A stretch of 64,000 nt of DNA from Amycolatopsis anabasis (GTDB lineage: Bacteria; Actinomycetota; Actinomycetes; Mycobacteriales; Pseudonocardiaceae): assembly GCF_009765355.1 (NCBI RefSeq), contig NZ_VTHK01000030.1, forward strand, positions 1 to 64,000. The letters are read 5' to 3'. Positions 53,601-61,168 of this stretch are shown here, one piece after another (within the stretch, counting starts at the first letter, position 1; each line of letters starts with the position of its first letter). Both the position numbers and the translations under genes were made by a program. The notes under the pieces are model-generated. The model was not told where the DNA came from and did no database searches. It saw nothing but the letters and a program-made list of their open reading frames with translations.

Positions 53601-53678
53601 AGAGATCCGATGTAAACCGTCTCAGGTCGGTTTCTGGCTAACTTGCACCCGGATGGACGCTCGATACATCGGATCTCT
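53601..53678. promoter_or_regulatory. 13-bp inverted repeat upstream of the fucosidase
   Basis: AGAGATCCGATGT (53601-53613) and ACATCGGATCTCT (53666-53678) are perfectly inverted with 52 bases between. The first lies in the 5' leader or promoter of the fucosidase gene, and the second in the last codons of the TetR gene. Repeats like ATCCGATGT occur before sugar-use genes in actinobacteria, so a looping operator is possible. Confidence 0.35.
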
Positions 53679-54243
53679 CGCCCTCGAGAAAGACGTCCAG
53701 GGTGACCGAAAGCGCGGCGTCCGGATCCGGGGCAGCGGTGGACAACCCGCCCCACAGCCACAGCTCGGCCAGCCCGTGCAACGCTGCCCACAGCGATCCG
53801 GTGAGCAGGCGGGTTTCGGTTCCGGCCCGCCAGCCTTCGGCCTGCACGGCCGCGACCAGCTCGCCGAACAGGTCGAACACCGCGCTGTTCGCGGCGGCCA
53901 GCTCCGGTTCGTGCGCGTCGACCAGGTCGTGCCGGAACATCAGCTCGAACATCGCCGGGTCGCCGAGCGCGAAGTCGAGGTAGGCCCGGCAGGCCGCTCG
54001 CAGCCGGTCCCGCGGCGCGCCGGGCGGCAACTCCCGGCCGCGCCGCCGCAGCTCGCGGAACCCGGTGGTGGCGACCGCGGACAGCAGTTCGGCGCGCCCG
54101 GTGAAGTGCCGCAGCGGGGCGCCGTGCGAAACGCCCGCGGCCCGCGCGATCCGGCGCAGTTTGACCGCCTCGATCCCCTCCTCGGCGAGGAGGGTGACCG
54201 CGGTCGAGATCAGGCGTTCTCGGGCGCCGGGACTCGAGTCCAT
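53638..54243 (-). CDS. TetR/AcrR-family regulator
   Basis: The 201-residue repressor has an N-terminal helix-turn-helix, AVTLLAEEGIEAVKLRRIAR and AAGVSHGAPLRHFTGRAELL (about 14-55). The C-terminal ligand domain resembles TetR_C_33-type domains. The ATG at 54243 lies inside the upstream SGNH gene (34-bp overlap), so both form one operon. The tandem palindromes at 55046-55101 upstream of that operon are its likely operator, giving autorepression. Confidence 0.88.
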   Translation of the reverse strand: MDSSPGARERLISTAVTLLAEEGIEAVKLRRIARAAGVSHGAPLRHFTGRAELLSAVATTGFRELRRRGRELPPGAPRDRLRAACRAYLDFALGDPAMFELMFRHDLVDAHEPELAAANSAVFDLFGELVAAVQAEGWRAGTETRLLTGSLWAALHGLAELWLWGGLSTAAPDPDAALSVTLDVFLEGERSDVSSVHPGAS

Positions 54244-55025
54244 GCGTCCACTTCGTCGGCGAGCACCGGCAGCAGCTCGGGGCGTTTCGGGAACATGCCG
54301 TCCCCCGGGGAGCGGCCGACGATCCGGTTGCGGATCCGGCTCACCGCGACCGGCAGAACCTCCTGCCACACCCAGGTGGCGTGCGCGCGCAGGCCCGGCC
54401 GCGCGGGCGCGCCCGGCAGCGGCTCCAGCCAGGCGGGCTCGTACGGCAGGTCCAGGCGGCGCAGCAGATGCGCGGCGAGGCGCCGGTGGCCGTGCTCGCC
54501 GAGGTGCAGCCGGTCCGGGCCGAAGTACCGCAGATCCCGGGCCGCCTCGTCGTCCCACAGGTCCACCACCAGCGCGCCGTAAGTGCGCGCGGCGGCGTGG
54601 ATCGCCGCGTTCAGCGCTTCGATCCGCGGGCGCATCCGCAGCGCGACCGGCATCCGCCCGGACAGGTCGCTGAGCGTGAACACGACGACCCGCGCGCCGA
54701 GTTCGCTGCACCCGCGCACCGCCTCGTCGACCCGCCCGGCCACCACCTCGGGGTCGAAACCCCGGGTCATCACGTCGTTCCCGCCGCCGAACAGGGCGAT
54801 CAGATCCGGCCGCAGTTCGGCCGCGGTCGGTAGCTGCTCGACGACGATCTGGTCCAGCCGCCGCCCGCGCACGCCGAGGTTCGCGTAGCGGAAACCGGGC
54901 TGGTCCGCGGCCATCCGGGCGGCCACCAGATCGGCCCAGCCGCGGTAGTGCAGGCCGTTCGGATGGAGGTCGTCCAGGCCCTCCGTGCAACTGTCGCCCA
55001 GCGCGACGAACCGTTGGTAGCTCAT
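54210..55025 (-). CDS. SGNH/GDSL-type hydrolase
   Basis: The 271-residue cytoplasmic esterase shows the SGNH blocks: VALGDSCTEGLDD (nucleophile Ser), ANLGVRGRRLDQ, LFGGGNDVMTRG and DRLHLGEHGHRRLA (Asp/His). It lacks a signal peptide. The substrate may be an acyl group on a small molecule. It is first in an operon with the TetR gene, so that regulator probably controls it in response to the substrate. Confidence 0.9.
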   Translation of the reverse strand: MSYQRFVALGDSCTEGLDDLHPNGLHYRGWADLVAARMAADQPGFRYANLGVRGRRLDQIVVEQLPTAAELRPDLIALFGGGNDVMTRGFDPEVVAGRVDEAVRGCSELGARVVVFTLSDLSGRMPVALRMRPRIEALNAAIHAAARTYGALVVDLWDDEAARDLRYFGPDRLHLGEHGHRRLAAHLLRRLDLPYEPAWLEPLPGAPARPGLRAHATWVWQEVLPVAVSRIRNRIVGRSPGDGMFPKRPELLPVLADEVDAWTRVPAPENA

Positions 55026-55045
55026 TCAGATCTCCGACACCCCGA

Positions 55046-55101
55046 GTTCACCTGGTAGACACTGTCTACCAAATCGAGTAGACGGTGTCTACCAGGTGAA
55101 C
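55046..55101. promoter_or_regulatory. Tandem palindromic TetR operator
   Basis: Two 17-bp arms (55046-55062 and 55085-55101) form a perfect inverted repeat. Each arm overlaps a smaller palindrome, GGTAGACACTGTCTACC (55054-55070) and GTAGACGGTGTCTACC (55078-55093). They are about two helical turns apart and 20 bp upstream of the SGNH-TetR operon. Two TetR dimers could bind on the same DNA face. Confidence 0.6.
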
Positions 55102-55201
55102 ACCAGGTGTCCAGGCGGGCTCGATGGGTGAGCACCACCTGCTGGTGTCCTACTCGGACCAGGTCCTCGGATTTTTCTGATACCGGGGGCGCCGAGCAGC
55201 G

Positions 55202-55288
55202 GCGGCAGGAAGGGAGATTCGCTCCCGGAAATCATGAGCGAGGGACCTTTACTATCGGATAACCGTAGTAAAGCTCCCTTCCTGCCGC
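55202..55288. repeat. Dispersed intergenic repeat, copy 3
   Basis: The outer arms GCGGCAGGAAGGGAG (55202-55216) and CTCCCTTCCTGCCGC (55274-55288) are perfectly complementary. Inside are GCGAGGGACCTTTACTATCGG and GTAGTAAAG, like the core words at 60-182 and 12363-12454. It lies between two minus-strand genes and could form a long hairpin in RNA. Confidence 0.65.
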
Positions 55289-55355
55289 GGGCTCCCGGGT
55301 CGTGAGCGGCTAGGCCGGTTAGAACCGCTGCGGTTCCTGGTCCGGTCCCGGCTGC

Positions 55356-55934
55356 TCACCGAGTGGGGACTGTCCGAATTGGACGGCCGAGCAGCGCGAT
55401 GAGCCGTTCGCCGGGGCGGGCGTCCTCGGGCACCTCCACCGGGTACGCGAAGGCGCCGCCCGGTCCGCGCACCGGGGCCGCGTCCGGGTAGCGCTCGGCG
55501 AAGGCGAGCGCGGGCAGCGCGAGGTCGTCCTCGGGCAGGTAGTCCAGGCCGAGCGCCTGGCCCAGATCCCAGCCGTGCACGAGCACGTCGACGAAATGCA
55601 CACCGGCCGTCACCGATCCGGGGAACGTGCCGAACTCGCCGAGAACGATCCGCCGCTCCAGCGCGCCTTCCCCGGCGAAGTCTTCGAGATACCGCGCGGC
55701 ACTTTCGGCGTAGGCCCCGGCCAGTGCGTGGTCGGGGCGCTCCACCGGCGACGGCGGTGTCCGGCCCGCCGCTTGCGCGCCGAAGTTCTCGTTGTTCCCG
55801 ATCAGGTGCGCGACCACGTCCCGCACCGCCCAGCCGGAGCACGGCGTCGGGCGGCCCCAGTCCGCCGCGCCGAGTCCTTCGATGATCCGTCCGGTCGCGG
55901 CGATCGCCCGCCGGTCCACTTCGCTGAAGTCCAT
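55356..55934 (-). CDS. TIGR03086 / mycothiol-type DinB metal-binding protein
   Basis: The 192-residue helical-bundle protein contains LGAADWGRPTPCSGWAVRDV, VAHLIGNNENFGAQ and VHFVDVLVHGWDLGQALG, which supply the His ligands of a DinB/MDMPI-type metal site. Such proteins use mycothiol in detoxification or isomerisation. The ATG at 55934 faces the MOSC operon 40 bp away. A palindrome at 55949-55960 in between may control both. Confidence 0.85.
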   Translation of the reverse strand: MDFSEVDRRAIAATGRIIEGLGAADWGRPTPCSGWAVRDVVAHLIGNNENFGAQAAGRTPPSPVERPDHALAGAYAESAARYLEDFAGEGALERRIVLGEFGTFPGSVTAGVHFVDVLVHGWDLGQALGLDYLPEDDLALPALAFAERYPDAAPVRGPGGAFAYPVEVPEDARPGERLIALLGRPIRTVPTR

Positions 55935-55948
55935 GGCGAAGAATGTAT

Positions 55949-55960
55949 ACGAACGGTCGT
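55949..55960. promoter_or_regulatory. Possible TetR operator between divergent genes
   Basis: ACGAACGGTCGT has symmetric half-sites ACGA and TCGT around a partly symmetric centre, within a 40-bp divergent promoter region. A TetR gene is second in the rightward operon, so it is a reasonable candidate regulator. Confidence 0.35.
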
Positions 55961-55974
55961 GCTATTTTCTAGTC

Positions 55975-56667
55975 ATGGACGAGCTTGAGATCGAAGGTGT
56001 CTTCGTCGGTAAGCCGAGCCTGCTGGGCGAACAGCGCGGGATGCCGGTGCGCAGCGCGATCACCAAACACCGGGTCACCGCCCGCCAGTTGGCACTGGAC
56101 GAGCTGAACCTCGCGGGAGACGACCAGGCCGACCGGACCGTGCACGGTGGCGTGGACAAGGCGGTATACGTCTACCCCGCCGAGCACTACGACGGCTGGG
56201 TGGCGGATTCGTTCGCGCTGGAACCGGGTTCGGTCGGGGAGAACGTGTCCGTGCGCGGCGCGGACGAGCGGACCGTGCGCCTCGGGGACGTGTGGGAATG
56301 GGGCGACGCCCTGGTCGAGGTGTGCCAGCCGCGCACGCCGTGCTTCAAGTTCGCGCTGAAGGCCGGCCGCAAGGACGCCATCCCGGCGATGATCGACTCC
56401 GGGCGCAGCGGCTGGTACCTGCGCGTGCTGCGGCCGGGCACCGTGCCGACCTCGGGCCGGATGCGCCTGGTGGAGCGGGATCCCGCGAGCCCTACGCTAG
56501 CCGAGGTGTACCTGGTCTACTTCGCCAATCCCGGCGCGCTCGGCGATCGGCTGCCCGCGTACCGGGCGCTCGGGGAACGGATCGTCGCCGCGCCCGCGCT
56601 CGCCGCGCAGTTCCGCGCCGGGATCCTGCGCAAACTGATGAGACTGGACGGTGGTCATGCCGCCTGA
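55975..56667 (+). CDS. MOSC-domain protein (YiiM-like)
   Basis: The 230-residue protein has the MOSC order: MPVRSAITKHRVTARQLALD, LNLAGDDQADRTVHGGVDKA, SVGENVSVRGADERTVRLGD and the Cys-containing QPRTPCFKFALKAGRKD. A C-terminal extension from about 165 resembles 3-alpha domains of YiiM. MOSC proteins bind molybdenum cofactor and act in reduction of hydroxylated bases or in sulfur transfer. The ATG at 55975 is chosen over upstream codons, which would overlap the divergent gene. It overlaps the TetR gene. Confidence 0.9.
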   Translation: MDELEIEGVFVGKPSLLGEQRGMPVRSAITKHRVTARQLALDELNLAGDDQADRTVHGGVDKAVYVYPAEHYDGWVADSFALEPGSVGENVSVRGADERTVRLGDVWEWGDALVEVCQPRTPCFKFALKAGRKDAIPAMIDSGRSGWYLRVLRPGTVPTSGRMRLVERDPASPTLAEVYLVYFANPGALGDRLPAYRALGERIVAAPALAAQFRAGILRKLMRLDGGHAA

Positions 56668-57307
56668 CGGGAGGCTCGTCCGCGGCGACGCGACGCGGCG
56701 CGTGGTGCTGCGGCGGGCGGTGGACATCGCGTCCGTGGAGGGCCTGGACGGGCTGTCGATCGGGCGCCTGGCCACCGAGCTGGAACTCAGCAAGAGCGGG
56801 GTGTTCGCGCACTTCGGCTCGAAGGAGTCCCTGCAGCTCGCCTCGATCCAGGCGGCGAGCGAGATCTTCACCGAGCAGGTCGTCACCCCGGCGCTGGCCG
56901 CGCCGCCGGGGCTGGCGCGGCTGTGGAAGCTGTGCGAAACCTGGCTGGAGTACTCGGAGCGGCGGATCTTCCCGGGCGGCTGCTTCTTCTTCAACACCGC
57001 CGCGGAGTTCGACGCGCGGTCCGGGCCGGTGCACGACGCGATCGCGGAGTACACCCGGAAATGGCAGGACCTGCTCACCCGGCTGGTCGCGGAAGCGGCT
57101 CAGCTGGGCCACCTCGCATCGGGGGTCGAGGCGGCCCAGCTGGCCTTCGAAATCGATGCCCTGGCCCGCACGGCGAACGCGCATTCGGTGCTGCACGGGG
57201 GAAACGAGCCGTACCGCCGCGCGCGCCGGGGCATCCTCGGCCGTCTCCGGGCGGAAGCCGTCGAACCGGATCTCCTGCCCCCGGCCGGAAAGGAGCGCCG
57301 CGGGTGA
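56657..57307 (+). CDS. TetR/AcrR-family regulator
   Basis: The 216-residue repressor has AVDIASVEGLDGLSIGRLAT and LSKSGVFAHFGSKESLQLAS (helix-turn-helix, about 20-58) and a C-terminal domain with FPGGCFFFNTAAEFDARSGP, as in the TetR_C_16-like group. The ATG at 56657 lies 11 bases before the MOSC stop; a GTG at 56651 is possible. It is cotranscribed with the MOSC gene and may repress the divergent promoter. Confidence 0.88.
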   Translation: MPPDGRLVRGDATRRVVLRRAVDIASVEGLDGLSIGRLATELELSKSGVFAHFGSKESLQLASIQAASEIFTEQVVTPALAAPPGLARLWKLCETWLEYSERRIFPGGCFFFNTAAEFDARSGPVHDAIAEYTRKWQDLLTRLVAEAAQLGHLASGVEAAQLAFEIDALARTANAHSVLHGGNEPYRRARRGILGRLRAEAVEPDLLPPAGKERRG

Positions 57308-57349
57308 CCTGGGGTGCGCACGCCGGTGGTCACCCGCGACTCCCCCTGC

Positions 57350-58954
57350 CTACTTCCAGTCCACCTGCGGTGAACGGTAGAAGTTGATGCCCTGGTGGAC
57401 CCACCGCGGCGCCTGCTTGGCCAGGCGGTCCCGGTAGTTCTCCCAGTTGTGCGTGGCCTGCGGCGACCAGCCCAGTTCGGCGATGCCGGTCAGGCGCGGG
57501 AACGCCATGAACTCGACGTCGTCGAGCGTGCGCAGGGTCTCCGACCACAGCGGGGCTTCCACGCCGAGGATCGAGGACTCGCCGACGCCCTTCAGCGCGG
57601 TGGCGGGGTTCCACTCGTAGGCGTCCTTGACCTCGATGTACCCGGCCCATTTCAGGCCCAGCTTGGTGTTCTCGTCGTACTTCATGTCGAGATACGACTT
57701 GTTCGCCGGGGACAGCAGGACCTTGTTCCCGCGCGCGGCCGCGGCGGCCGTGGCCGCGTCCTCACCGTCGGTGTCCCAGAACTGCGGGACGGCGGTGGTC
57801 GGCGGGTTGACCTTGGCGATCTCGTGCCAGCCCTGCAGCTTCTTGCCGTACTTGGCCACCATCGGGATCACCCGGGCCTCGAACTTCGCGTAGTCCTCGG
57901 GCGTGGTCGCGTGCGCCTCGTCCCCGCCGATGTGCAGGTACGGCCCGGGGGTCATGGCCGCGAGTTCGCGGATGACGTCCTCGACGAACTTGTAGGTGAT
58001 CTCGCTGCCGATGCACAGCGAGCTGTAGCCCACCTCGATGTCGGTGCGCGGCGGCGGGGCCTTCCCGTCGCAGTTCAGCTCGGCGTAGGTGGACTGCGCC
58101 GCGTTGGTGTGCCCCGGCATGTCGATCTCCGGCACGATCGTGACGTGCCGCGAGGCCGCGTAGGCGTTCAGCTCGGCGTAGTCGGCCTTGCTCAGGTAGC
58201 CGCCGCCGACGCCGTCGACCCCGGTGCCCGGGCCGCCGCCGACCGGCGCGAGCTTCGGCCAGCTGTCGATCTGGATCCGCCAGCCCTGGTCGTCGGCCAG
58301 GTGCAGGTGCAGATAGTTGATCTTGTACTGGGCGATCTCGTCGACGTACGCCTTGACCTCGTCCAGCGTGTGGAAGTGCCGGGCCAGGTCGAGCATCGCG
58401 CTGCGGTAGGCGAACCGCGGGTAGTCCACGATGCTGCCGCCGGCGACCGTCCACTTGCGCCACTTCTGCTGCCCGCCCTCGATGTCGGCGGGGAAGAGCT
58501 GGCGCAGCGTCTGCACGCCGGAGAACAGCCCGTCGCCGGTGTTGGCGCGGATCGTCACGCCGCTCCGGTTCACGTCGAGCTGGTAGCCCTGGTCGCCGAC
58601 CCGGTCGGTCCGGCCGATGACCAGCGAGATCGCCGACGGGCCGCCGTAGTGCGAGGCGACGACCGGCAGCCGGTAGCCGGTGGACTTGCGCAGCAGCGCG
58701 GCGAGGTATTCACCGGTCTGCCTGGCTTTCTGGGAACCGGGCTGGACCCGGATTACGGTTCCCGGGCTGAGCCGGAAGTCCCGGTTCGCATTGGGTTTCG
58801 CTTCGACCGGCGCGGGGATCACGTCGGTGAGCCTGGAACCTTGGGCGGTCTGGCCCGCGGCCGTGTCCGGCTCGGCGAGTGCCGGTGTACCCAGCACCGA
58901 CAGCCCGAGCACGGCGGCCCCGAGGAGACCGACCAGGGATAAGCGCTTCCTCAC
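57350..58954 (-). CDS. Secreted GH20 beta-N-acetylhexosaminidase
   Basis: The 534-residue precursor has a signal peptide (KRLSLVGLLGAAVLGLSVLG). An N-terminal GH20b domain (about 40-165) precedes the catalytic barrel with AYRSAMLDLARHFHTLDEVK, LHLHLADDQGWRI and the catalytic Asp-Glu in YLHIGGDEAHATTP. It releases N-acetylglucosamine from chitin or peptidoglycan fragments. The GTG at 58954 follows GGAGG. A DasR-like operator is 35 bp upstream, so induction by GlcNAc is likely. Confidence 0.93.
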   Translation of the reverse strand: MRKRLSLVGLLGAAVLGLSVLGTPALAEPDTAAGQTAQGSRLTDVIPAPVEAKPNANRDFRLSPGTVIRVQPGSQKARQTGEYLAALLRKSTGYRLPVVASHYGGPSAISLVIGRTDRVGDQGYQLDVNRSGVTIRANTGDGLFSGVQTLRQLFPADIEGGQQKWRKWTVAGGSIVDYPRFAYRSAMLDLARHFHTLDEVKAYVDEIAQYKINYLHLHLADDQGWRIQIDSWPKLAPVGGGPGTGVDGVGGGYLSKADYAELNAYAASRHVTIVPEIDMPGHTNAAQSTYAELNCDGKAPPPRTDIEVGYSSLCIGSEITYKFVEDVIRELAAMTPGPYLHIGGDEAHATTPEDYAKFEARVIPMVAKYGKKLQGWHEIAKVNPPTTAVPQFWDTDGEDAATAAAAARGNKVLLSPANKSYLDMKYDENTKLGLKWAGYIEVKDAYEWNPATALKGVGESSILGVEAPLWSETLRTLDDVEFMAFPRLTGIAELGWSPQATHNWENYRDRLAKQAPRWVHQGINFYRSPQVDWK

Positions 58955-58989
58955 GGAGCACCTCCGATGGGGGACTAAGGAGTCCGTAA

Positions 58990-59001
58990 AGGTATAGACC
59001 A
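58990..59001 (-). promoter_or_regulatory. DasR-responsive element (dre)-like site
   Basis: Read on the minus strand the site is TGGTCTATACCT, 10 of 12 matches to the dre core TGGTCTAGACCA. It lies 35 bp upstream of the GH20 start. DasR is the GntR-family repressor of chitin and GlcNAc genes in actinobacteria. Confidence 0.55.
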
Positions 59002-59163
59002 ATATGTCGTGACTTACAACACCCGATCGGCGTAGTAGCCCAATATTTCGGCACGCTGCGTTGCCAACCATTACCCGTTTATGGCTGGGGTATGTTCCGT
59101 ACCGGCGTAATGGAATTCGTCGCGAGTGGACGGGCCGGTGCGGGAATGTTTCACTGAGTCACC

Positions 59164-59982
59164 GTGAGCAGGATTCCCTGGCCGGTCCCGGAACCCGAGC
59201 TGCCCGAAGGCGTGCACCCCGCCCTCGCGGCCGCGGCCCGGGCGGTGTCGGCCGCTTACGCCGCCGCGCGCCGCGACCACACGCGTGCCGAGCTGGCGGA
59301 AACCGTGGCGGACGGCGCCGACGGCACCCCCACCATGCGCGTCGACCGGCTCGTCGAGGACGCGATCACCGAGGCCGTCGAGCAGTTCGGGGTCAACATC
59401 CTCAGCGAGGAATTGGGTTTCCTCGACCGCGGTTCGGCCGAAACCCTGGTCGTCGACCCGATGGACGGTTCGGCGAACGCGGCCGCCGGGGTGCCGCTCT
59501 GCGCGTTCGGCGGCGTGCTGGTCGCCGACGAGGAAGCCCGCGAGGCGCTGACCACCTGGCTGGACACCGGCCGCGCCTGGCACGCGGTCGCGGGAACGCT
59601 CACGACGTACCGGACCTCCGGCCGGGACGCGCTCACCGGCGCGTCGATCAGCCTGCTGCGCCCGAAGCCCCGGAGCGCCGAGACCTGGTCCCGGATCGCC
59701 GATCGCGCGGGACGCGTCAAGATCCTGTCCACCTCGGTGCTGGAATCCGCGCTGGTGGCCGAGGGCGCGATCGACGCCTTCTGTGATCCGGGTTCGGACA
59801 CGCACCGGATCATGGACCTGGCGACCGCGATGGTCACCGTCCCGGCGGCAGGGGGGCGGGTGCTGGACGCGCACGGCCGCCCGCTCACCTTCGACCCGGA
59901 CCTGACCCGCCGCTACTCCGGCGTGGTGGCCGCGACCCCAGCGCTGGCCGAGGAACTGGCCGCCCTCATCTCGGAGTCGTGA
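59164..59982 (+). CDS. Inositol monophosphatase-family protein
   Basis: The 272-residue protein contains TMRVDRLVEDAITEAVEQFG, the metal-binding VVDPMDGSANAAAGVPLC (variant of DPIDGTxNF) and DAFCDPGSDTHRIMDLATAM. Family members hydrolyse phosphate from inositol or sugar phosphates with Mg2+. Met for Ile and Ser for Thr in the central motif are mild changes. The GTG at 59164 has only a weak ribosome-binding site. It is divergent to the GH20 gene. Confidence 0.87.
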   Translation: MSRIPWPVPEPELPEGVHPALAAAARAVSAAYAAARRDHTRAELAETVADGADGTPTMRVDRLVEDAITEAVEQFGVNILSEELGFLDRGSAETLVVDPMDGSANAAAGVPLCAFGGVLVADEEAREALTTWLDTGRAWHAVAGTLTTYRTSGRDALTGASISLLRPKPRSAETWSRIADRAGRVKILSTSVLESALVAEGAIDAFCDPGSDTHRIMDLATAMVTVPAAGGRVLDAHGRPLTFDPDLTRRYSGVVAATPALAEELAALISES

Positions 59983-59987
59983 GCCGG

Positions 59988-60191
59988 TTACGACTCCACT
60001 GAGCGCAGGAAGTACCGCCAGGCGGTGACCGGGAGGACGAGCGCGCCACCCTCGGGCCGCTTGGAATCCCGCACGGCGACCGCGGGCTCGACGAACGCCA
60101 CCTCGACGCAGTTGCTCTGATCCGAGTCGGTGTTGGTCCAGGTGCTCTTGCGCCACACTGCGGCGGACAGATCGGCGCCTGCTGCTGGCAT
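59988..60191 (-). CDS. DUF397 small protein
   Basis: The 67-residue protein has AVWRKSTWTNTDSDQSNCVE, VAVRDSKRPEGGAL and a final AWRYFLRSVES, which define DUF397. In actinobacteria such proteins are encoded after an XRE/DUF5753 regulator, as here with a 19-bp gap. The pair acts like a regulator and its small partner in development or antibiotic control; BldB/WhiJ-type systems are the known examples. Confidence 0.92.
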   Translation of the reverse strand: MPAAGADLSAAVWRKSTWTNTDSDQSNCVEVAFVEPAVAVRDSKRPEGGALVLPVTAWRYFLRSVES

Positions 60192-60210
60192 CGCCGCTCC
60201 CTTCAGGGCA

Positions 60211-61053
60211 TCACATTTCGGCGATCACCTCCTCTACCGGCTGGATCGACTCCTCCGGCGTCAAGGCCATCGCGCACAAGTGTTCGAAGACCAGCCTAGT
60301 CTTTCTCACCCGATCGGGTCTGTCGATGCGCAACGCACCGCCTTGGTACTCCACATACTGCACATCGGGCTCGTCCGGTTCCGGGAAGCTCAGCACGGTG
60401 AACCCGCCGACCATGGAGGCATGCGCGCCGATGCGTATCGGAAGGACCTGGAGAGTCACAGTCGGCAGGTTGGCCATCGCGACGAGCCGCCGCATCTGGT
60501 CCCGCATCACCTCACGGCCGCCAACCACCCGCCGCAGAGCCGATTCATCGATCACCGCGTGGAGTAGCAGTGGCTTCTCGTTGTCGGAAAGCCGTTCCTG
60601 GCGAATGCGTCGCACGGTGACCACATCGTCTACGCGAGTGTTGCTTCCGGTGATGTTTGTCGCGCTGAAGTGAGCCCGGGTGTACTCCCCGGTTTGCAGC
60701 AGTCCGGGAATGCTGAGCGGCTCGAACGTGGAAACGCGGATAGCTGCCGTCTCGTCTTCGACGTAGCTGGGTTCGTTGCTGGGGCCGAGGTAGGTGTACC
60801 ACCATCCTTTCTTCTTCGCCGCCCGGGAGAGGTCGAGCAGGCTGTCGTCGCGCTCGTCGTAGATGTCCATCATGGTGCGGATCAGGTGTACATCCGCCAG
60901 GGTCTCGCCGACCTCGATGCGGTGCAGGCTGGAGCCGGTCTTGTCGAGTTTGGCGGCGGCTTCTTCCAGGGTCATGTTGGCGCGCTGGCGCATTTCGCGG
61001 AGCTTGCGCCCCAGGCGGCGCTTCTGCCGATTGGGATTGCTCTTTCCGGACAA
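60211..61053 (-). CDS. XRE-family regulator with DUF5753
   Basis: The 280-residue protein starts with a helix-turn-helix (LGRKLREMRQRANMTLEEAA and KLDKTGSSLHRIEVGE, about 14-50). A DUF5753 domain (about 95-275) follows with EPLSIPGLLQTGEYTRAHF and VMRDQMRRLVAMANLPTVTL. The TTG at 61053 gives the usual family length; no better start with a ribosome-binding site is seen. It forms an operon with the DUF397 gene. WhiJ-like regulators have this structure. Confidence 0.9.
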   Translation of the reverse strand: MSGKSNPNRQKRRLGRKLREMRQRANMTLEEAAAKLDKTGSSLHRIEVGETLADVHLIRTMMDIYDERDDSLLDLSRAAKKKGWWYTYLGPSNEPSYVEDETAAIRVSTFEPLSIPGLLQTGEYTRAHFSATNITGSNTRVDDVVTVRRIRQERLSDNEKPLLLHAVIDESALRRVVGGREVMRDQMRRLVAMANLPTVTLQVLPIRIGAHASMVGGFTVLSFPEPDEPDVQYVEYQGGALRIDRPDRVRKTRLVFEHLCAMALTPEESIQPVEEVIAEM

Positions 61054-61118
61054 CGCAGGGGCCTCTCTGTGCTGGGATGCCCCATTGTCGCAGTCGGCCC
61101 CGACAGAATCGGAATTTC

Positions 61119-61158
61119 CACCGAAACCCGAAAGTGCTGCCACTTTCGGGTTTCGGTG
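61119..61158 (-). terminator. Terminator of prpE
   Basis: An 18-bp perfect stem, CACCGAAACCCGAAAGTG with its exact complement, closes a CTGC loop ten bases after the prpE stop. It separates prpE from the downstream XRE operon. Confidence 0.75.
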
Positions 61159-61168
61159 AGCGCGTTGG

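Noticed and set aside
53638..54990. A long minus-strand frame covering both the SGNH and TetR genes
   Set aside because: Only its last part is the TetR protein; the upstream portion is an out-of-frame reading of the SGNH gene.
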